From assembly GCA_963693285.1 (NCBI GenBank), contig OY848918.1:12956263-13020262 (forward strand): DNA of 64,000 nucleotides, written 5' to 3'. Every line of letters starts with the position of its first letter. Positions within the stretch are counted from its first letter, which is position 1. This document shows positions 1 to 10,000 of this stretch, piece by piece. A program made the position numbers and the translations under genes. This DNA comes from Xestospongia muta. Its lineage: Eukaryota > Porifera > Demospongiae > Haplosclerida > Petrosiidae. The notes below the pieces were generated by a model. That model was not told the DNA's origin and did no database searches. It saw only the letters and a list, made by a program, of their open reading frames with translations.

Positions 1-13
1 GTTCATGTTATAG

Positions 14-3000
14 ATTGGCATAAATCCAAGTCAATTTCAAAGACGTTCTTTAATTGATGTGGTTCAAACTACTTTCGTTCACAACCAATCTCCAGAAGTG
101 ACTAGTCGAAACAAATTATTAATTGATGTTAGTGAGGATCAATCAATGATTCGACTTTTATCTTCATTTGGAATATTAATGAGAAGTGAAGTAAGAGTAT
201 TAGCCTGCTCAAAGCTTCCTGAAGATGATGATGATGGAAAAGTGAGCTGATATAAAATTGGCTAATGTCTATCCTTTCCTTTTTATAACATAGGTAAATA
301 GAATTGCTGCCATTAAACAGTGTGCCATACAAGGCAAACCAGTTATTATTCTTCAAGCTGAAGATATCCTAGATTGCATTTATGACCTTATACTACAACA
401 CTATACACATATTCATAGTCCCTCTGGTGACAATCATTATGTTTATATAATTGAAGATGGTAATATTCACCCAATAAGAATATCTCCTACCTTTAAATGT
501 GCTGTGGTTGTAAGCAGTTCAAAAATATCTAAGGTTCCTTTGTCTGTTTTAAAGGGACTTGAAAAGCACGCTTTAAGTCACAAAGATTTTCTTAATGCAG
601 TATTGTCTTGTAGTCCTTTGAGTGTACAGAAATTACTGCAATATGCAAAAATTGAAGTAAGTCCAATCAATGACTTATCTCAAAATTATTCATAAAGTTA
701 GCAAAGACTTATGCTATCCTAAATTTAATAGACTGCCATATTTACAATTGTGTTTACTTTTCTATACTTAATAGTTCATTAATCACATTCAAATAAACGT
801 ATATAGTAAAACAGAACGTATCTATTTTCTATTGTTTTTCTTTAGATTGCTACATTTGTTGAAACTTGTGGAGAGTCTAGCTTTTATGGGTTCACTAGTC
901 AAACAGTCGACTCCTTGCTGCTCTCTTTAGCTCCATTAAAAGATTTGAATTTAGATGATAATATTGTAACTCACACAGCTCATGATTTTCAATGTGAATG
1001 CCTCTCCAACAAGGGTATATTTATCAATTGTCTCTTGAAACAATGTTATACAACATTTAGAATATTCATTCAACAGGTAAATGTGTTTGTTCATACTTGA
1101 ATATAATATTATTATTATGTATTTTTCATTTTTAAGGGTACTTGTCCTGAGTTTTCTGACATGGTCAGATATGTCTTTTCTTCTCTTCCTGGAGATGGTG
1201 TCGTAGAAGAGAAAATTAATGTGGCTTCTCACTCTGCCATAATTGACTTTGCAGCACAATCTATTGAGTCAATGAAGGAAACAGTTATTGACTTTTCTTC
1301 TCTAAAATTCTCCACAGCTAATCTACCATTCTTGATAATAAGAAAGTTGGTTTTGGCTTATTTATATAAACAGCTCATTCAAATTATGTCTCCTGAAGCA
1401 TTGGTACTTCATAAAGAGCATATAGAGAACTATTACATTTGCTGCTATCTTCAACATCAACATCATTTTTCATTGGGACAGCTAATTCAAGATCAACACA
1501 AATCAATATGTCAAAAGTAAGTGTAATAGTTAAAGTTTGAAAATTGGCTCACTATGAGTATTGGATTGTTATGTATGCATGTTTATTAAAGCTAATAAGA
1601 TTTTTGTTCTACTGATCTTTTATAACACATCTCTTTCTTGCACAATTCTAGGATGGATGCTTCAAAGTTTAAAATTAAAAAAAATCTCTTGTATACACTT
1701 ACGTCATATGCCATTCTTACGTCTTTTCCTGCTCATGATTGCTCATTTGACAAACTATCCGAAATAGAAGTTGCTGGACTAGAAGATCTCTTTCTCATCA
1801 GCACTGACTTGCTTTATATATATACTATTTCTAACACCAGCAGGCAACAGAATATCAATCAAGTATTAACTCAATTCTTTCAATCAGAGCAGTATGAAGT
1901 ACTAGTATTAGTTGCTAACATGAATGAACTTAACAAAGACTGTATCAGTCATGTTCGATTGTTAATAGAGGAAATGGAAGCTTTGTTTCAGTCAAAGATT
2001 AAAACAAACAAACTTGTTTACTTTCTTCTTCATTTTCCAGAAAACATGCTATATAGTTACTGCTATCCATGTCTATTTGAAAAAGGCTGGCAACATATTT
2101 ATTTAGGAGAACTTAGATCTGATCATCATAGTGACATGGAAGAATTGCTATCTTCATATTTACTGCAACAAAAGGCAAATCTACAAACAGATTCATCATT
2201 GATTGGAAAACTTCAAAAAGTAATACCAGTATTGAATTCACCTTTACAGGCCCTACAAAGCAAGGACAGAGAAATAGAGCAGTTAACAATTGAGCTTAAA
2301 CTGGTCACACAGCAACTTCAAACATCTACTCAAAAAGTTGATGAACTACAAATTGAAGCAAAGTTGTTACTTGAACAAAATGAAGAATTGGAAAAGAACA
2401 TGTTGCAAGAACAGACAAAGCTACAACACCAGCTTAATGAAATGTCACAAAGATGTGAGGAAGCTGAAGAGAGACTTCAACAACAACAGTGCCATTGGAT
2501 AGTGAAGAGAGATGAAATTGATGTCACTGCACAGCTTCTTGGTAAAGGAGCATCGGGAGAAGTTAAAATTGCTTACTTTCGAGGCATTCAAGTAGCTGCT
2601 AAATGTCTTTATGAAATAATTTTATCTCCTTACATTTTATCAATTTTTACACGTGAAATGGAAATAGCAGCAAGAGTTCGTCATCCTAATCTCCTCCAGT
2701 TCATAGGAGCCACTCAAGAAGGTAACCCTATCATCCTTTCTGAATTAATGCCAACCAGTGTGCGGAAAGAACTTGAAAAATCACCTCTTACACGTCCTCA
2801 GATTGTCAGAATTTCCCAAGATATTTGTGCTGCTCTTAATTACCTTCATCTTTGGAAGCCCCACCCTATACTTCATCGTGATGTTAGTAGTGCTAATGTT
2901 CTCCTTGAACCATCAGGTAGTGGTCAATGGAAGGCTAAACTTGGTGATTATGGCTCTGCAAATCTTGTTCATCAAATTTCTCCAAATAGTGGTGGTCCAG

Positions 3001-3260
3001 GTTCTCCAGCATATTCTGCTCCTGAGGCTCCTTATCCTGATCTCCATTCTCCAGCAATGGATGTCTACAGTTTTGGAGTGTTGCTAATGGAGATGATTGT
3101 CCGTCAACCTCCTCCTCCTACAACAGATGGAAAAAAAAGTCTAGCCAAGTCACTTAAGTGGTCGAAGCCTCTTGTCGAGAAGTGCATTATTCAAGAATGG
3201 AAACAACGTCCAACAATTGCTCAAGTACTGTCTGATTTACAAAAAGCTAGATCTACTTAA
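14..3260 (+). CDS. RNF213-like: Gene A: RNF213-like / coiled-coil / protein kinase fusion (3' part)
   Basis: The window holds the last five exons: 14-241, 294-656, 846-1076, 1137-1516 and 1652-3260 (stop 3258-3260). They join in phase to 936 codons. Exons 1-4 match, in order and phase, exons 25399-27528 of gene B and 59380-61344 of gene C, the region just after the AAA4 module of RNF213 proteins. They share motifs such as HHFSLGQLIQ and SEDQS-(M/L)-(I/V)-RLL. The last exon begins like its B/C counterpart (lid-like motifs VLVLVA-MNEL, ISHVRLLIEE, LLHF) but then departs. About 85 residues of Gln/Glu/Leu-rich coiled coil (about 2250-2510) lead into a complete kinase domain (about 2518-3250). The RING, C-terminal and SAM regions of gene B are therefore replaced. 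A protein that both remodels and phosphorylates is inferred, not shown. The 5' part lies outside the window. Confidence 0.85.
2250..2512 (+). other. Coiled-coil linker of gene A
   Basis: Roughly 85 residues rich in Glu, Gln, Leu and Lys with heptad spacing of Leu/Val/Ile (for example REIEQLTIELKL, QLNEMSQRCEEAEERLQQQ). No prolines or glycines interrupt it. It connects the RNF213-type segment to the kinase and has no counterpart in genes B and C. It probably dimerises the protein, which would suit kinase trans-activation (inference). Confidence 0.75.
2518..3250 (+). other. Protein kinase domain of gene A (TKL/RTK-like)
   Basis: All core kinase motifs are readable: a glycine loop LGKGASGEV (about 2538-2564), the VAAK lysine (AAA, 2601-2603), a helix-C REME segment, the catalytic HRD (2874-2882) in LHRDVSSANVLL, a magnesium motif DYG instead of DFG (2946-2954), SAPE (3015-3026), and DVYSFGVLLMEM plus a terminal WKQRP. 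The Lys, HRD Asp and D of DYG are all present, so an active kinase is expected; DYG is tolerated in some active kinases. RDVSSANVLL and the SFGVLLMEM helix resemble TKL-type kinases common in sponges and protists. The domain is uninterrupted by introns and shares one 1.6-kb exon with the RNF213-derived segment, which fits gain by retroposition or by exon fusion. Confidence 0.88.
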
Positions 3261-3559
3261 GGACATTTTAAGGAGTCTGCTTTATATATGTAACATTAGC
3301 TATATTTTATTATGTATATATAACATGCAACAAATGCTACTGAACACTAATTTTGTAAATCTCTTGTTCCCCTTTATACATTGTCAGTTCCCTTACCTTC
3401 TATGCAAACATGCTGACTTGTCTATACTAATTCTATAATATATATATATTCAGTTTGTATCAACATGCTAGCTCATTGCAATGCCAAAGTATCTTTATCT
3501 CCCACACATATATAGTGATGACTGTATATGTCTTATATAGCCCTTAATTTCTAAACCAA

Positions 3560-3900
3560 ACTACGCCTTAGTTCAAGCAGAAACCAATGGAATGGTGTCT
3601 GATCTTCTTGAGCTGGTCTTTCAAAAAATCAAACTACAGTGTATACATATTTGTTGATCATGAGATCCCAAAAAAAGTCAAATTAGTAGGTAAACAAGTA
3701 AATGTTGCGTTATTAATGATAACTAATTTGCATTGTGTTCTGCATGAAGTAAATGTTAATATTTTTCCATAACAGAAATGAACCTAGTCCTAAGTATTAA
3801 GATATACTCACTGCTTATAGGATTACCAGTCTTTTACCAGATAGTGGATGGTGGATCAGGGTCTTCAGCATATTCTGAAATATGAAGGCCCAATTACATG
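3560..3900 (+). pseudogene. Decayed N-terminal exons fused to a kinase scrap (copy 1)
   Basis: 3587-3700 resembles exon 2 of genes B/C (ending in a VDHEIP-like stretch and a GTAAAC/GTAGGT donor). 3770-3835 resembles the start of exon 3, including the acceptor ACAG and the words for TAGGATTACCAGTCTT. At about 3838 it changes abruptly to a degenerate copy of the kinase segment around the GSPAYSAPEA region of gene A. The same junction occurs at 40340-40670, so the fusion predates the tandem duplication. Frames are broken throughout. Confidence 0.6.
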
Positions 3901-3964
3901 GCTAGGATGCATAGCAAAGTAAACCAATGCATGTAAGTATTGTATATACTAGTGTTGTAATTGT

Positions 3965-4502
3965 TTAACAATAACTAAAACTAAAACCATTTTTTGTAAA
4001 AGGGAAATCATTATTGTTAACAATAACAAAGCTATAGCTAAAATTAGTTAGACATCATTAACAAACAATAACTAAAACAAAAATAGCAGCTCTATACTAG
4101 TAAAATAAGAAAAAATTATTAACACATTGATGTGTAAACAAGGTGCATAGACCTATTGAATGGTCAAAGAACTTTTACAATACCACGAGTCATCACCTGA
4201 CTTGGCTGTTTATATGAGGATTCATTTGTTTCATTCAAAAGGAGAAGAACATTATAAAGGAAAAAGAGTCAGCTTTGGCAAAGTCAAAAAGGTCCCAAAG
4301 TAATTTTACTTAAACATTTGACATTGTACATTTGGCACTTAAATGTTATCCTTTAAAATAGACTTTCATCAATAACAATAACAACAAGTTGATTCACTAA
4401 CAATAACTAAAGCAAATACTCACATCAATTTTGTGAACAATCAATAACAAGAACTAAAATTCAAACAAATTTTGTACAATAACAATAACAGTAACTAAAT
4501 AC
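3965..4502. repeat. Field of decayed AACAATAACTAAA repeats
   Basis: Near-copies of AACAATAACTAAA occur at about 3967, 4065 and 4399, with shorter or altered versions around 4018, 4440 and 4478. They are separated by words such as TTTTGTAA. Spacing is irregular, so this looks like an old minisatellite or several insertions of one AT-rich repeat. I do not recognise the family. Confidence 0.5.
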
Positions 4503-4629
4503 AAATTCAATACTTTTACAACACTAGTATATACAGCAGCTTAAGTAGTCATGTGTATCCTGTATATATTGTGCATAAAATAAGACAAAATGATTATGAA
4601 TTGGATATAGATTACTATAACAGAATACA

Positions 4630-4765
4630 ATTATTGAGGTATCTAGACATTTTTTCAATTATTGTAGGAGGAGAGTAACAGAGAATCATCTCTATTAGTA
4701 ACACTCCAAACCTATAAACATCCATTGATGAAGAATGTGGCAATGGGGATGCTTCTTGGTGCAAC
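4630..4765 (-). pseudogene. Kinase C-lobe remnant, reverse strand (copy 1)
   Basis: Read on the - strand this gives SSMDVYRFGVLLIEMI followed by a proline pair. It matches the SPAMDVYSFGVLLMEMI segment of gene A's kinase and the residues just before it (EA-P---HS). It lacks every other kinase motif and runs into an unrelated end, so it is a dead fragment. A second reverse-strand kinase remnant sits at the equivalent place upstream of gene C (40948-41135). Confidence 0.75.
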
Positions 4766-5499
4766 TTGACTGATGATGTAACAACTTGTCCTGTGATGAC
4801 ATCACTATATGTCATACATTTCATTATGATGTCATCATAGTCCAGTTACACCAAGAACCACTCAGCAATTGAGATAAGGTGCTCTTATTTGAATTTATAG
4901 GAAGGGTCCTCCAGGAAGTTCATAGTTTGTTGTGTATTAAACTAACTCCACCCCCTTACATTGCATGAAATACTGAAAAGTAGACACCACATGGTTGAAG
5001 TGTTCTTATTAACTAATACACTAATAACAAGTCACATGTTTTATTGTCAGAGTTATAAGATTCTATGTAATGCCTCAATAGTTAAACAATAGTCAACTTT
5101 TATATGCATCATGTAGTCTATTTCTTTCTTATGTTTGAAGTAGTCACAAAGAAGAATAGGGATCTATTTCTTTTTCTTCATAAGGAGATCTTTTGCCTAC
5201 TTCTGTTTACGTTATTACTAATGCTAATGTCTGGGCAACTGTATTGTATTAGTAATTAAAACAGAGTGTTGCTTACTAAACCTCTCATATCTCATTATAT
5301 ACTATTTTAAGAAAAATGATTGTAAATTAGTTAAATCAACCAATCATTTTTACAGTGATAAACATTAACTATGCACATCAAAGTATGACTTCCTGTCAAA
5401 CCTACATATTATACGAAGCACCATGCACACGTGTCTAAGTAGTCAAATTAAGGGCAACCTAGTTTTAATATGTGGGTGCATATATAGATTTGACAGTTT

Positions 5500-5536
5500 G
5501 TTGACTGTTAGTTCATCACATGGCCAAGAAGATTAG
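5500..5536 (+). promoter_or_regulatory. Probable old 5' untranslated exon of gene B
   Basis: A stretch ending in GATTAG followed by the donor GTAAGC (5537) is conserved upstream of gene C, where the equivalent exon ends at 41475 with ATCAG/GTAAGC. Conservation of the donor suggests that this is the first, non-coding exon. The transcription start cannot be placed; the left edge given is nominal. Confidence 0.4.
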
Positions 5537-5573
5537 GTAAGCAATAGCAACTCAAAAATTAACTGAAAATCTG

Positions 5574-5690
5574 AAGATCTCATCATTCCATGCTATACAG
5601 TGTATCTCTGGTAATAACAGTGTATCTCTTTGTCAATGGAAAATGCATTGTTTATTGAGTATATATATATTAGGATTGATGCATGTCTTG
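5574..5690. repeat. Dispersed AT-rich repeat, copy 1
   Basis: Begins AAGATCTCATC, contains AACAGTGTATCTCTTTGT and ends in a TATATATA run followed by GGATTGATGCATGTC. A second copy (6331-6457) lies inside the ruined exon of gene B. A weaker partial version occurs near 41511 upstream of gene C. Confidence 0.6.
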
Positions 5691-5953
5691 CTTTTGCAAA
5701 TATATATTGCCATTTCTATGAATAAAATGAAGAACAGATGCTATTGTTATACATCCATTTATGTGTATATAGACATGTAATTAATGTGCTAGTCTATGTA
5801 GTTATAAGGACCGTACTATAAAAAAATTTTTATGGGGATTTAATTTAGTCAGGAAATAGCAACTCATATTGACAAGTCAAGTATGTTGGTAATATTAGAC
5901 ATAGGATCAGAATTAATTTTTCTTTATCTTCAGTTTTTAAGCATTTCTTAAAT

Positions 5954-6097
5954 GCAGTGTCTACAGTGCTGGTAAAAAAGCCATACTTTAATGTGAAATT
6001 AATACGTTTAGGGTCTAGTGTTTAGTGTGTAGAGTCCAGGGTATAGTATTAATTTCACATTAAAGTATGGCTTTTTTACCAGCACTGTAGACTCTGC
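5954..6097. mobile_element. 144-bp hairpin element (MITE-like) inserted in the exon
   Basis: Two 52-nt arms (5954-6005 and 6046-6097) are inverted copies with a single mismatch, separated by a 40-nt loop. The outer ends read GCAGTGTC and GACTCTGC. TTAAAT lies immediately left of the element and again five bases beyond the right arm, so a TTAA-containing target duplication is possible. Gene C has continuous coding sequence at this point, which shows that this is an insertion. The near-perfect arms indicate a recent event or one kept by hairpin-dependent correction. Confidence 0.8.
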
Positions 6098-6330
6098 CTT
6101 TTTTAAATCAAAATCAATTCAGAAACATGAATTGATATTACTATTACCTGTGATGATGGTTTCTTTATTATGTTGAATAATTGCATACCTCAATTTAACA
6201 ATTTATTTAGCATTGACAGAAACTGCTATAGAGTACATCTGTCAAGACAAAGACAGTAAAAAGCAGAGTCATTGTTGTTTTGTGGGAGAGGAGAAGAAAT
6301 AATGCATCATATCTGGTTTTAGATCTCATC

Positions 6331-6397
6331 GCTACAGGCTATACTCTTGTGAAATAACAACAGTGTATCTCTTTGTTAATGAAAAGTGTATTGTTAT

Positions 6398-6438
<41 letters not shown>

Positions 6439-6457
6439 TTTGGATTGAGGTATGTCT
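6331..6457. repeat. Dispersed AT-rich repeat, copy 2, with (TA)n tract
   Basis: Matches 5574-5690 but has an expanded TA dinucleotide tract (about 6401-6435). It interrupts sequence that is continuous in gene C: flanks TAATGCATCATAT on the left and CACTGTTCACTCCTGA on the right match the C exon. It is therefore an insertion into the dead exon. Confidence 0.6.
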
Positions 6458-7061
6458 CAAAAAAACAGACACTGTTCACTCCTGATAGAGCCCTAGATAA
6501 ATACGGTAGCTGAAGAATGCTTAAAGAAAGTGAAAGAGAGAGAAGCTGTTCAGTGTTATTATATAATGATGCAAAAAATAATGAGCTTTTATATTGAAGA
6601 TACTCTTAAGCCTTTTCTCAAACAATCTATCATTAAAATACCTCTAGAATGCTTCTCTACATGTCTGAATGTATCTACAGTTCACCATTTTGTTTTAAAT
6701 TGAGAAATGAACTGACACCTTCAAGAACTGATGTCAAGAGAATCTGAAGCATTTTAATCAAACAGATTGGAGTAACATTTTCTGTTTTCCTATTTAGAAT
6801 CTACTATAATGAGGTGCATTGAATTAGAGTTTGCAGTGGACAAAGTTATCCCAAAAAATAATTTCCTTGAACTAAAAAGCTCTGTTTAATTAGACTCCAA
6901 AAAAGATGTCTTGTATTTCACATTGGATACTGACACCATTGTGTAAGTTATTGTAGCTACTTTAATACTTACTATATAGTAGTTTAGACAATATGAGTGT
7001 ATATCTTGAAGAGGAATTAATTTCGTTTAATTAGATATTAATTTTATTAATATTACTATAG

Positions 7062-10000
7062 CCCTACCCATTCTACTCAGGGAAGTATTTTGAGACGAAT
7101 GGCTTTTTGGAAGCGCTCAGGTCCTTCAAAGGAAGAAGCGAGTTCGTTTGAAGTTATCCCAAAAGATGCTAAAATTGGTAAGACTGTTAGACGCCTATAT
7201 GAATAATGACCAGACTGCTTGAATGTTTTTTCTTACAGAGGTGAAACTGAAATCGGACGCTAAAGATGTACTCGTAGTTTATGGGATTGCCAGTCTTCCT
7301 CAACGTCCACCAGTTATTTCTTGGTGTAGGTTAATTCCAGAAGGCAAAACTCCACCAGAGGGTCATTATATGGTAATTCATAAGTTGAGTGAGTCCAGAG
7401 GTCAAACTATTGAGTCTGTTGTTCGGAAATATTCCAAACAAGTTAATCTTCAAGCTATCTTGATTATAGCTAACTTGGACCAAAGAAAGCTAAACACAGC
7501 TGTAACTAAAAATTTCTCACAGTTTGCAATCGTCATTATTCCTAAAGCATGCAAACCTGAGATTTCACATTATTTAGAAAGTGAAGATGACTCTTTACAG
7601 GCAACAATAGGTCCATTGTATAGTAAAAGAAGTGAAGGTAGTGCTACAGGTAGGCTCTATTTCTTGCTAATATACTTGTATATATTATTTTCTATATATA
7701 TTATATATCTGTCATGTACATCCTTTAAATTTCGTTGTAATTCTAAATCACCAGAAATATTCATTCAATATCATTTATTGAGTATTCAATCCTTTATAAT
7801 TAATCAATATAATAATGTTTTTTGTCTTTGTCACTGACAGGTTTAGGTATATTATTTCCAAATGTACCTGATGAAGTTATTACTTTCAAATCAATTATGC
7901 GTAAAATTGTTCAAGAAAGAATATGTGTATCTGTAGCATATGGAGTTGGAAAAGTGCCTGCTGACATGAGACTAATAAAATGGGTGATTGAAGCAGTTGA
8001 AATTATTCAAAAATTGGTTAGCAAACACACATTGTATTGTGTTATGAGCTCTGTGCTAAACTTATTTTCGCTGCTTAACATGTCAATTGATTGTATGAGC
8101 TATTTATTCATTGTTATAACTGTGCAAGTATGAAGTGTAGCCAATAAAATCAAACAACACAAAGTTCCCACTAATAAATATTCCAAAGAATTGATCAATA
8201 GGTCTTAGTATTGAAAGTACCACAATATTTTTCATTATTATGCCGACTCATTACATTTTTCTTCAAACTAATCCTAAAATTTCAATAATTTTGTCACTGT
8301 ATAATGATGATATATAATGAATGTCAAGCTAATGACTTCAATTTGGCTCTCTAAATTGTTTTGATAGATATTAAACCACAAGTTTCAGTATTTTGATAAG
8401 AATTATTTTGGAATAGTAGTAGAGATTTAATCAATGGCTTGTTGTCACAGCAAGGCTTCAAGTTGGTTACACCTCTCTAGTTTTGACTTGCATTTCTGCA
8501 GTTTTACTATGTTATGGATTGTCTTGAAAGAGTTTTGGCCCACATACACATACACTTGCAAATGCCTACTGCATGGTCTGTATATAGGCCATATATCCTT
8601 CACTACAGATGTGTTATAAGACCACAGACATGTTGTGACCCATAAATAATATTCATGATCACAGGTGTGTTATGATACCATATGAGGTTGTTATTATTCT
8701 ATACACACACAACTGTATCAATAGCATTGTGAATTCTTGTTTGTAATCTGTTGATAGAGATGCTGATATCTTCATTAGTGATAAAAATATATCGCATGTA
8801 CCATGACTTCTCCATATATAGGAGCAATATAGAGATGTTCAAATCTGATATTGCTACTATACACCTTAAAGCCATATATATTACGTGTTCACTGTTATTA
8901 CATTGCTACAATATAACTTTCAAAAGACACCAATTAGTTTGATTTCATATCATTGAGCACTGAAATACTCACAAGCTATGAATGTAGCTGTTTACTACTA
9001 AGGAGGGATTTTTTAAAACAACCAGTCTTTTTTACTAGTAACATCATATGTAGTTGGTCTATGTCTTTTGCTAGCTTTAATTCTTAAATGTCAGTACTTT
9101 ACTATGATATTGGCATTTAGAAACGATTACAGGACGATTTTTACCATTATATAATCTTGTTATAGATATGATCATGTACATTGAATACTGGTGTTAAATC
9201 TATGTACTTATTGCGATAATTGTCTCTCTATAATAGGCCGAAACTGAAGTATACATTGGTTGGTGGAAAGATCTAGATGAATTATTGGAGTTAGTTCTCC
9301 ATGACACTTACTTTGATGCAGTATTTAGTCAAGATATGCCTTTCTTTTTCAACCTCGCCTATTCAGTATACAGGTAAATTGAATTATTTGTAGTTAATAT
9401 GTTTTTTCCTTATACATTTGTAGAAGCATGACTGGTACTTCGCCTTCTAAAAAGCTTCATGTCTTTGTTGAGTGTTGTGTCTCACAACTTTTAAGACTTA
9501 ACATTTCTGAAATAGCAGATAATTTATTCAAATTTATTGATTTGTGAGTTAATAATTTTACTACTTGGCATAATTTATGTACCAGCTGTAAATGTTTTAG
9601 GCCACACAGATACTTATTTCTATACTCTGTTCAAGTTGAACACAAAATGTAGTATTATAATTCATGCTAGAGAGAAGGTTTATACTATTCAATATGCATC
9701 TCCACACATTATCTAAAACTAGAGCTTTAGCTATTCAGGAAGCCAAAAACTAGAAACCACTTATAAAATGGATGATATTTTTCGTATTTAACCACAGTGC
9801 ACATTTAGCATATTATTAACATAATTCATTGAACCATTCACTCATTACAGCCAAAAGAAGTTCAGAACAGTAGAATATATTACATAAAAGTATCTCCTAG
9901 TATCGACAGCCAATGCATATGTACACTGTGAGTCTGTGATCAATCAATGACTTACAGCATCTACTTGTATGGATGTGACTGAGTATCAAGAAAACACTTA

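Larger units (their letters stand above)
3261..5572. other. Intergenic scar zone between genes A and B
   Basis: No intact gene. It holds, in order: about 300 bases with nothing recognised, a decayed N-terminal exon fragment joined to a kinase scrap (3560-3900), a field of AACAATAACTAAA-like repeats (3965-4500), a reverse-strand kinase remnant (4630-4765), and unique AT-rich DNA. From about 5380 the sequence aligns with the DNA upstream of gene C (from about 41308). No polyadenylation signal for gene A could be assigned with confidence. Confidence 0.6.
5773..6943 (+). pseudogene. Ruined Death-domain 5' end of gene B
   Basis: This is the counterpart of gene C exons 41587-41694 and 41747-42815. 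The start codon of C (ATG at 41670) is ATA here (5856-5858). The first donor is kept (AAGTCAA/GTATGT, 5881). The second exon (from about 5932) is split by a hairpin element (5954-6097) and by a repeat copy (6331-6457). It then shows in-frame stops (for example TGA soon after 6509), loses roughly 240 nt matching C 42170-42410, and has further stops near 6700 and 6745. Its end (about 6700-6943) is still clearly alignable and keeps the donor GTGTAAG. The Death domain and following module are therefore lost from gene B. Confidence 0.85.

Noticed and set aside
3172..3438. Forward open frames downstream of and overlapping the kinase end
   Set aside because: They overlap the kinase in another frame and continue into AT-rich 3' sequence without any motif.
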